The position numbers and the translations under genes are program-made. Source: Desulfobulbaceae bacterium (GTDB lineage Bacteria > Desulfobacterota > Desulfobulbia > Desulfobulbales > DAOVSZ01). Taken from it: a stretch of 5,389 bases of DNA. Below the pieces are notes generated by a model. The model ran no database searches, had not been told where the DNA came from, and worked only from the letters and a program-made list of their open reading frames with translations. Shown here piece after piece: positions 1 to 5,284 of this stretch; the stretch's first letter is position 1; each line of letters begins with the position of its first letter. Where the stretch lies: the NCBI GenBank assembly GCA_030627725.1, contig DAOVSZ010000217.1, positions 1-5,389 of the forward strand, given 5' to 3'.

Positions 1-182
1 ATGCTTACAACTCTTCTTCGCAAAACAAAACCGGTACCACAAAGAAGTACAGATATGCAAAAACTGTTCCCCCGGCGAAAAGCACCCCCTCATCGACACA
101 ACCTGCTGTTTTTACAAAACATTCCCTACGCATTCAATACAGTATGTAATGCCGCGCCCATTACTGACCACCCCCACAAACC

Positions 183-208
183 AGAAACCGGCCACCGAAA
201 CGGTTTCT
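183..208 (+). terminator. Possible weak intrinsic terminator hairpin
   Basis: AGAAACCG (183-190) pairs perfectly with CGGTTTCT (201-208) around a 10-base loop. It is followed by a T-rich but interrupted tract (TTCATTTACTTTATAAAA). It could end a transcript entering from the left of the window on the + strand. The loop is large and the T tract is broken, so this is a tentative call. Confidence 0.3.
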
Positions 209-570
209 TCATTTACTTTATAAAATCAATATATTGCCTTTAGTTTCTGACATTTTTTCTTCCACATTTTTATAACCTTTTACATAATTTATTGGTACCA
301 AATCGCTCTGCCGTATCATTTATTTTTTTTTCAACAAATTCATACAACTCGTGTCATTTCTTCCCTGTTTTTATGGTCTTTCACCCTCAAGGCAGCACCT
401 GTTGAGTCATAAAAGCATCCATATCTCCCCGGAGTATTGCTCATTGCTGACAATTAAAAATTCAACTAATTTCAAAAACACTAACCTGCTAATTTTTTCT
501 ACAGAGTTATAAAAAAATCCCCGAATGGCATATTCGCAAAATCCATTTACGAGAAGCACAGCCAAAAGCC

Positions 571-604
571 AACAGTTTCTGGCGTATACTCGCCAGAAAC
601 TGTT
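571..604. repeat. Perfect 14-bp inverted repeat (strong hairpin)
   Basis: AACAGTTTCTGGCG (571-584) is exactly complementary to CGCCAGAAACTGTT (591-604), separated by the 6-base loop TATACT. Neither side has a T-run, so it does not look like a Rho-independent terminator in either direction. It sits immediately before the tandem repeats at 609-667. Candidate roles are a structured RNA element, a protein-binding operator or a remnant of a mobile element end. The repeat is seen directly; the role is unknown. Confidence 0.85.
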
Positions 605-608
605 CAGT

Positions 609-667
609 CAGACTGGACTATACACCATCCAGGCTTGGCCATATACCTCCAGGCTGGGCCATATACC
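609..667. repeat. Three tandem ~18-bp repeats with 2-3 bp spacers
   Basis: Three head-to-tail units start at 609, 630 and 650. Units 2 (CAGGCTTGGCCATATACC, 630-647) and 3 (CAGGCTGGGCCATATACC, 650-667) differ at one base. Unit 1 (CAGACTGGACTATACACC, 609-626) matches unit 3 at 14 of 18 positions. The spacing is 20-21 bp, about two helical turns, so all copies present the same DNA face. This arrangement is typical of arrayed protein-binding sites (iteron-like or regulator sites). It could also be a replication-slippage duplication. Confidence 0.8.
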
Positions 668-882
668 CCGCAGAAGATCTGCAGGCCACCCGAAAGCAGC
701 AATATTTTTCCCAACCTCTTCTGCATTTCTCCACCCTCAGGATTTTTTTCCCGCATTTCCGCCACCAAAGACACCGATTGTCTTCTTCCTCATCAACTTT
801 CTCAAAAATAAAACCTGATTTACAAGAACATTTCTTTTCCCAAATGAGTATGTTATGAAAACAAACACCTATCAACCAGATA

Positions 883-912
883 CATGAAAGCTGTCTCAAC
901 ACAGCATTCATG
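883..912. promoter_or_regulatory. Imperfect palindrome directly upstream of the small gene
   Basis: CATGAAAGCTGT (883-894) and ACAGCATTCATG (901-912) pair at 11 of 12 positions around the 6-base spacer CTCAAC; only A889/A906 is mismatched. The element ends four bases before the ATG at 917. It could be a repressor operator, or an RNA hairpin that occupies the ribosome-binding region, which also lacks a recognisable Shine-Dalgarno sequence. The palindrome is seen directly; its regulatory role is inferred from position. Confidence 0.45.
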
Positions 913-916
913 ATAA

Positions 917-1297
917 ATGAATAAACCTATGTTTTCCGAACTCATCAGCCAACTTAAAAAGGGCACATTGCCTGATCTCGCATCTCTCAAAAAAAGGTTT
1001 GATGCCGCACTCATCAAAAAAATCGGCGTTCTTAGACAGCCCTATATGCTGTGGTCAGCGGACCAGAAGATAAACCCTTCTGCAAAGCATCTTCTGTGGG
1101 CGGCAATACTCCTGGAAAATCATGAAAACTTCAAACTGATAGAAGGTATCATTGCAACAGAAGAACTGGAAAGGCAAAAAAAAACGGCGCAACCGGTTGA
1201 GACAATCATCCAATCTCATCTCGACGAACTGCAGAGCCTTTCTCTGGCCGTTGACTTTACCGATACTCTTCAAAAAAAAATCGACCGCACCCGTTAA
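917..1297 (+). CDS. Small hypothetical protein, 126 residues
   Basis: I do not recognise this protein. The translation looks like a genuine soluble, mostly alpha-helical protein: amphipathic Leu/Ile/Lys patterns at residues 5-40, a WAAILLENHENF-type helix at about 61-72, and a charged helical stretch at 80-125 rich in Glu, Gln and Lys. There is no signal peptide, membrane segment or cysteine. The start could be residue 1 (MNKPM) or Met5 (ATG at 929); neither has a clear Shine-Dalgarno sequence, and a palindrome lies immediately upstream. It is followed after 161 bases by the kinase gene on the same strand, so it may share its regulation, although an inverted repeat lies between them. The helical character would fit a small partner protein, but nothing in the sequence shows a function. 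It is supported by open length and composition only. Confidence 0.5.
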   Translation: MNKPMFSELISQLKKGTLPDLASLKKRFDAALIKKIGVLRQPYMLWSADQKINPSAKHLLWAAILLENHENFKLIEGIIATEELERQKKTAQPVETIIQSHLDELQSLSLAVDFTDTLQKKIDRTR

Positions 1298-1376
1298 GAT
1301 ACATCAAAAAAGCTTTTCAAAAAGTCTCTGTGCCGCGCATCCCCAGTACTTCCCATGCCTTTCCTTTAAATCCTAC

Positions 1377-1406
1377 TTTCTTTTCCTCTCCCTGATGAAG
1401 TATACT
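1377..1406 (+). promoter_or_regulatory. Possible promoter for the kinase gene
   Basis: TATACT at 1401-1406 matches five of six positions of the sigma-70 -10 consensus and lies about 50 bases before the kinase ATG. The -35 position carries only the poor TTTCTT/TTCTTT (1377-1383), so a standard promoter is weakly supported; an activator-dependent one is possible. Confidence 0.25.
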
Positions 1407-1424
1407 GCTCTGTATAAACAGAGC
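1407..1424. repeat. Perfect 7-bp inverted repeat in the kinase leader
   Basis: GCTCTGT (1407-1413) and ACAGAGC (1418-1424) form a perfect hairpin with the tetraloop ATAA. TTTTT follows only at 1436-1440, eleven bases after the stem, so it is a poor terminator for the small upstream gene. It may instead be an operator overlapping the transcription start, or a leader hairpin. It lies 34 bases before the kinase start codon. Confidence 0.5.
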
Positions 1425-1458
1425 CAGCTAACTCCTTTTTGCTAGTTTTCATCCCCTA

Positions 1459-3771
1459 ATGCCTATCACGCCTCAGAAAAAACTGAACATCGCCTTTGTT
1501 CTGACTATCAGCATCATTTTTCTCTCCTGGCTGGTTTCGATCACAACCCTGAACAGGAGCCAGAACGCCGTTGATACCTTTCTTGAAAGCAGCATGCTGA
1601 TGCGTATTGCCGAAGAAGGGACAATCACCCTTTCACTGGCCAAGATCCTTCAAGAAGAGATAGAACAGGCAACTGAGGACTTAGACCCCCTCAAGCTCCG
1701 AATCCTTGATCTGAAAAATAAATTTCTTGCAAATAAGACGATGATATCAGAGCTTGGTCCCAATGAAAGAGAATCAAAACTTGCGGAAGATTTCTTCAAA
1801 ATCGGAGAAGGATTTTTCGAGGCGATGAACACCTTTATTCCGATCAGAAAACAGATGCTGAACTACATGACGGAATACGATGGCCGTCTACAACCCCTCT
1901 CACATATGCTTCTTGAAAGTGAGGTAACGCATATCCGCCATTTCCGTGCCCTGCGGAAATCTGTTGCCAAGGGAGAACTGCTCGTCGACAGCCTGGACTA
2001 CAAAGACTGCACCTTTCATAAATGGTACAGCGCCGGCCCTCCTATTGATGCCGATATTGCCGAGTTCATACACGGCAAGCTGGACCCATTGCATCATGAA
2101 CTGCACGACAACGCTGCAGTGGTCGCAGCACTCCTGCAAAAAAACGATATTGAAGGAGCCAGGAAGGCCTTTGCAGATATACTCGAGAATATAACTCTGC
2201 TCGGGAATTATTTTTCCGGCATTGTCGCACTGACCCAGGAACGTTTTTCTGAGGCGGAAGAGGAATTTGCAATCCAGGAACAAACCCTGGAGACGTTGTA
2301 CAGCCAAGCAACGGACACTCTTCAGGATCTCAGGACCTATCTCCAGGAGGTCAACATGAAGGCCTCGCTTGAAAACATGAAAAGGACCTCGTCAAAAAAC
2401 AGATCACTCATCTTGTTTTTCTCCATTCTGGGTATGGGAGTAGCAATTACGATCGCCTTTGTAACCGTGCGTGACGTAAAAAAACAAAGGCTTGCTCTTG
2501 ATAAAAGCAGAAAAGAACAGGAACAGGCAAAAGATGCCCTTGAAATCGCGCATGCATTTGCCCGCTCTGTCTTAGACAGCATGAGCAATCCCATTTCGAT
2601 CATTAACGCCAATGACTATGCCATTGTTGACACCAACAGCGTTTTTCTTGAACATTACGGTCTTACCAAAGAGGAAGTCCTGGGCAGAACATGTTACGAC
2701 ATCATCTCTAACAGGTCAGAGCCATGCGCCTTACCTGAGATAAAATGCCCGTTGCAGGAGATGATCGCAAGCGAACGTCATGTAATGGTGGAAAAATGCA
2801 TGGCAGGCAAAACACATCATGAGATCTCCGTATCTCCGATCAAAGATAAAAAGGGCCGGGTGATCATGGGGGTCCATATCTCACAGGACATCACGGAGCG
2901 AAAAAAGGCGGAGCGGGAGATCATCCGGGCGCGCCAGGAGGCGGAACAGGCCAACCGCTTAAAATCGGACTTTCTCGCCAATATAAGCCATGAGCTACGG
3001 ACCCCCATGCATGGGATCTTAAGCTTTTCCACCATGGGCATGGAAAAGGCCCCGACTGAAAGACTACTTCGATACTTTACCCGCATAAACGAAAGCGGCG
3101 CAAGGTTGCTTGACTTGCTTAACAACCTCCTCGACCTTTCCAAGCTTGAGGCAGGCCATATGAAGTTTGAGATGGCAGAGAACGACCTGGCAAAAGTCGT
3201 GGACACACAGAGAGAAGACTATGAAATGCTGTTAAAAGACAAATCATTGAAGTTGAATGTCCTTCCGTCCGACATAGACACTCATGCCTATTTTGATTTT
3301 GACAAGATGCTGCAGGTCGTCCGAAACCTTCTCTCAAACGCGATTAAATTCTCGCCACATGAAAAAACGATCACAATCTCTTACGCTGAAGAGACCCTGC
3401 CGGAAGGACGAAGAAGCACTGACAAAAATAGGGTCCCCGCAGTCTCCCTGACTGTTGCGGATGAAGGAATCGGCATCCCGCCGGACGAACTGGAGGCGGT
3501 GTTCGACAAGTTTATCCAGAGCAGTAAGACCACGACCGGCGAAGGCGGCACCGGCCTCGGACTCGCCATCTCAAAAGAAATTGTCGAAGGCCACCGAGGA
3601 AAGATCTTTGCGAGGAAGAACCCGGTTGGAGGGGCCTCGATCATATGTATCATCCCCAAAGAACCGCCACTGGAAAGACCAAAGAAAAGAATCGGGGAAC
3701 TCCTGGTAGAAGAAGGGCACATCAGCAAAGCACAACTTGAAGAGATCCTGGAAAGGCAGAGAAACGAATAA
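1459..3771 (+). CDS. Membrane sensor histidine kinase: periplasmic CZB-like region, PAS, HisKA, HATPase, MshEN-like tail
   Basis: A 770-residue sensor kinase that should autophosphorylate on His511 and pass the phosphate to a receiver, most likely the next gene. In order: membrane helix 1 (about 9-30); a helical extracytoplasmic region (31-314) with a CZB-like segment (about 150-255) carrying His158, CTFHKWY with Cys184, and His212/His216; membrane helix 2 (about 315-337); a short coiled coil with no recognisable HAMP; PAS (about 365-480) with Cys412, Cys423 and Cys430; HisKA with the H-box SHELRTP (His511); and HATPase with Asn623/Asn627, DEGIGIP (668-674), an F-box near 682 and GTGLGL (697-702). 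All catalytic motifs look intact. Residues 744-767 form one GspE/MshEN-type motif. The ATG at 1459 is the only usable start: an in-frame stop lies at 1429-1431, no other start follows it, and a later start would lose helix 1. It lacks a Shine-Dalgarno sequence. The ligand is not established. Confidence 0.93.
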   Translation: MPITPQKKLNIAFVLTISIIFLSWLVSITTLNRSQNAVDTFLESSMLMRIAEEGTITLSLAKILQEEIEQATEDLDPLKLRILDLKNKFLANKTMISELGPNERESKLAEDFFKIGEGFFEAMNTFIPIRKQMLNYMTEYDGRLQPLSHMLLESEVTHIRHFRALRKSVAKGELLVDSLDYKDCTFHKWYSAGPPIDADIAEFIHGKLDPLHHELHDNAAVVAALLQKNDIEGARKAFADILENITLLGNYFSGIVALTQERFSEAEEEFAIQEQTLETLYSQATDTLQDLRTYLQEVNMKASLENMKRTSSKNRSLILFFSILGMGVAITIAFVTVRDVKKQRLALDKSRKEQEQAKDALEIAHAFARSVLDSMSNPISIINANDYAIVDTNSVFLEHYGLTKEEVLGRTCYDIISNRSEPCALPEIKCPLQEMIASERHVMVEKCMAGKTHHEISVSPIKDKKGRVIMGVHISQDITERKKAEREIIRARQEAEQANRLKSDFLANISHELRTPMHGILSFSTMGMEKAPTERLLRYFTRINESGARLLDLLNNLLDLSKLEAGHMKFEMAENDLAKVVDTQREDYEMLLKDKSLKLNVLPSDIDTHAYFDFDKMLQVVRNLLSNAIKFSPHEKTITISYAEETLPEGRRSTDKNRVPAVSLTVADEGIGIPPDELEAVFDKFIQSSKTTTGEGGTGLGLAISKEIVEGHRGKIFARKNPVGGASIICIIPKEPPLERPKKRIGELLVEEGHISKAQLEEILERQRNE

Positions 3772-3772
3772 G

Positions 3773-3782
3773 TTCCCGGGAA
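3773..3782. repeat. Short perfect palindrome after the kinase stop
   Basis: TTCCCGGGAA begins one base after the kinase stop codon and is followed by TTTTTT at 3791-3796. With no loop and a distant T-run it is not a convincing terminator. It may be chance or a protein site in the kinase-regulator gap. Confidence 0.3.
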
Positions 3783-3797
3783 AATCAACCTTTTTTA

Positions 3798-3827
3798 AAG
3801 ACATATTCAAGGATTATATGGCATAAT
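3798..3827 (+). promoter_or_regulatory. Possible sigma-70 promoter for the response regulator
   Basis: AAGACA (3798-3803, four of six matches to TTGACA) and CATAAT (3822-3827, five of six to TATAAT) are separated by 18 bases. This would start transcription near 3834, about 75 bases before the regulator ATG. It lies in the 136-base gap between kinase and regulator and could let the regulator be made independently of the kinase. The call is by eye in AT-rich DNA. Confidence 0.35.
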
Positions 3828-3896
3828 AATAGGGATAAACTACTTAACCGGCCATTCGCAGCAGTATATGTGTGCCGAGATAATATTTCAAGCGGC

Positions 3897-3903
3897 AGGA
3901 GGG
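3897..3903 (+). promoter_or_regulatory. Strong Shine-Dalgarno sequence of the response regulator
   Basis: AGGAGGG ends four bases before the ATG at 3908 and fixes that start. It contrasts with the two upstream genes, which have no visible Shine-Dalgarno sequence, and suggests that the regulator is translated much more efficiently than the kinase. Confidence 0.8.
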
Positions 3904-3907
3904 ACAC

Positions 3908-5185
3908 ATGGCAGAGGCAAAAACAATACTTGTTGTTGACGATGATCCAACCAACCTTGAGATAATAATCGAACTCCTTGAGGATGAGGGTTTTAATATT
4001 CTCAAGGCCCAGAACGGCAAAGAGGCCTTAAACGTTCTTGAAACGACTGAACACGCTATTAAACTTCTTGTCCTTGACTGGATGATGCCGGAGATGAGCG
4101 GCATCGAGCTTCTCGAAATCATCAAAACAGATTCACGATTCAAGGAGATCCCGGTCATTATGCAGACCGCCAAGGCCTATTCCGAAGACATGGTCACAGG
4201 GATCGAGAAAGGCGCCACCCAATACCTGACAAAACCCTTCAGCAAGGACGTTCTTCTCTCCATGGTCAACTCGACCCTGGAAAAGCACGAGCAGTTTGAC
4301 AAGATGAGCGAACGGGTCCTGTCTCAGAAAAAGATGATCCGGGAGACAGCCGCCTCGATCCTCAAGCGTGAGGAACTGATGAAGTTTGATCTGAACACCT
4401 ACCAGACCTTCAACGACTTCTTCATGAAAAGCCTCACCTGCAAGGACCACGACGAGATCGCAACCCTGTTGCTGGAGACCGCAAACCGTTTCTCATTCAA
4501 GTCCGCTGGAGAAAAGGAAGAAGACAGGAAACTGAGGTGCAGCATCAGGCTGGCAAGCGAAAAAGAGGTGAATGTCTCTGACCGCGGCATGGACAGCAGC
4601 ATGGACAAGATGATCCTGCAGAAGGCGATGGAAAGCGACAAGATCATCCAGAGCGACAACTACACAGCCCTTGCATCAAAAAACAAACGCACCGCGATCC
4701 TGATCAGAAACACCCCGACTGACGAGGAAGAGGCGGGAAAAGCCATCAATATCATCTCGATCCTGCTCGAAATGTTCGAGCAGCGGCTGATGCACTTTGA
4801 AAACGAACTTGCTATCTCAAATAAAAACAGCGCCCTGGAGAAGAAAAACTCACAGATCACCCATGTCATACGTTGCTGCAGCACAGAACTGGACAATGTG
4901 AACAAAACCTACCAGCAGATGAAGGAACGGCAGATGGAACTGATGGAGGTAATGGCCAACACGATAATTGCCGGCACTCCCGGCCTGAACGATACCCAAC
5001 AGGAACAGATAAAGGCTGCGGTCGGCTCACAGCTGATGAAGCTGATGGACCTCTACTCGGCAGACCAGATTACCGACCAGACATTCCTGCTGACCATCCA
5101 GGAACTTAAAAAACTGCTCCCGGAACAGCTCGGCGGCGCCTCCCAGGATTCTATTGACGAATTGCTGGCGTCCCTTAGGATGTGA
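3908..5185 (+). CDS. Response regulator: receiver, possible GAF-like domain, coiled coil, FliM-like C-terminal peptide
   Basis: A 425-residue cytoplasmic response regulator, the likely phosphate acceptor of the adjacent kinase. The receiver domain (about 5-125) is complete: acidic residues Asp11-Asp13, phospho-acceptor Asp57 (LLVLDWMMP), switch Thr87, Tyr106 and Lys109 (YLTKPF). A charged helical linker (126-165) follows. Residues about 166-295 show a mixed helix/strand pattern compatible with a divergent GAF domain, a tentative assignment. Residues about 290-345 look like a coiled coil and include the pair Cys323-Cys324. The C-terminal region (350-425) is helical and ends in ASQDSIDELLASLRM, close to the SQxEIDALL peptide with which FliM binds CheY. 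There is no helix-turn-helix, GGDEF, EAL, HD-GYP or kinase domain, so output is probably by protein-protein contact. The strong Shine-Dalgarno AGGAGGG fixes the start. It lies 136 bases after the kinase and is followed by a bidirectional terminator. Confidence 0.92.
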   Translation: MAEAKTILVVDDDPTNLEIIIELLEDEGFNILKAQNGKEALNVLETTEHAIKLLVLDWMMPEMSGIELLEIIKTDSRFKEIPVIMQTAKAYSEDMVTGIEKGATQYLTKPFSKDVLLSMVNSTLEKHEQFDKMSERVLSQKKMIRETAASILKREELMKFDLNTYQTFNDFFMKSLTCKDHDEIATLLLETANRFSFKSAGEKEEDRKLRCSIRLASEKEVNVSDRGMDSSMDKMILQKAMESDKIIQSDNYTALASKNKRTAILIRNTPTDEEEAGKAINIISILLEMFEQRLMHFENELAISNKNSALEKKNSQITHVIRCCSTELDNVNKTYQQMKERQMELMEVMANTIIAGTPGLNDTQQEQIKAAVGSQLMKLMDLYSADQITDQTFLLTIQELKKLLPEQLGGASQDSIDELLASLRM

Positions 5186-5230
5186 AAACATTTTCATTTC
5201 AGAGTTACAAAATACCAGCAAATTGCGGAC

Positions 5231-5272
5231 AAAAAAAAACCCTCAAGCCTTATACTAGGCTTGAGGGTTTTT
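5231..5272. terminator. Bidirectional intrinsic terminator between regulator and rRNA operon
   Basis: CCCTCAAGCCT (5240-5250) pairs perfectly with AGGCTTGAGGG (5257-5267) around the 6-base loop TATACT. The left arm is preceded by nine A (5231-5239) and the right arm followed by five T (5268-5272). It therefore has a U-tract in both directions: five U for the + strand regulator transcript, and nine U for the - strand transcript leaving the 5S rRNA gene. It starts 45 bases after the regulator stop and 12 bases beyond the predicted 5S 3' end. Confidence 0.93.
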
Positions 5273-5284
5273 CTATAAAAAAAA

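Larger units (their letters stand above)
1..882. other. Long AT-rich stretch with no convincing protein gene
   Basis: I see no supportable gene here on either strand. The open frames that exist (for example 1-243 and 525-818 on +, 618-911 on -) give proline/histidine- or cysteine/tryptophan-rich translations with no domain-like pattern and no Shine-Dalgarno sequence. The stretch is rich in T- and A-runs. It contains a possible weak hairpin terminator near 183-208, a 10-bp palindrome TTGGTACCAA at 292-301, a perfect 14-bp inverted repeat at 571-604, three tandem repeats at 609-667 and a short hairpin GCAGA/TCTGC at 670-682. It could be an ordinary spacer, a decayed gene remnant, or the site of an untranslated RNA. 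The sequence alone does not decide between these. Confidence 0.6.

Noticed and set aside
1..243. Open frame of 80 codons on +
   Set aside because: It begins at the window edge, is rich in His, Pro and Asn without any domain pattern, and has no visible ribosome-binding site. It looks like chance.
532..546. Sigma-54 promoter (TGGCATATTCGCA)
   Set aside because: The GG and GC elements are seven bases apart instead of the required ten.
571..604. Rho-independent terminator
   Set aside because: The stem is perfect but neither flank has a T-run in the sense of transcription.
609..667. CRISPR array
   Set aside because: The units are directly adjacent with only 2-3 bases between them, so there are no spacers.
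525..818. Open frame of 97 codons on +
   Set aside because: It runs through the hairpin and the tandem repeats, the translation is Pro/Phe/Ser-rich and low in complexity at its end, and there is no Shine-Dalgarno sequence.
618..911. Open frame of 97 codons on -
   Set aside because: The translation is unusually rich in Cys and Trp, there is no Shine-Dalgarno sequence, and its start lies inside the palindrome at 883-912.
1152..1445. Open frame overlapping the end of the small gene in another frame, possibly a frameshifted extension at an A-run
   Set aside because: Long A-runs near 1175 and 1270 made a frameshift worth considering, but the alternative frame gives a Ser/Phe/Cys-rich unstructured translation, while the 917-1297 frame stays protein-like to its stop.
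1793..2400. Extracytoplasmic region as a plain four-helix-bundle chemoreceptor-type sensor only
   Set aside because: The helical pattern alone would fit, but the His158/CTFHKWY/His212/His216 series matches CZB too well to leave unmentioned.
2467..2550. HAMP domain after the second membrane helix
   Set aside because: The segment is a short Lys/Glu/Gln-rich coiled coil leading directly into PAS, without the Pro and Glu landmarks or the length of a HAMP.
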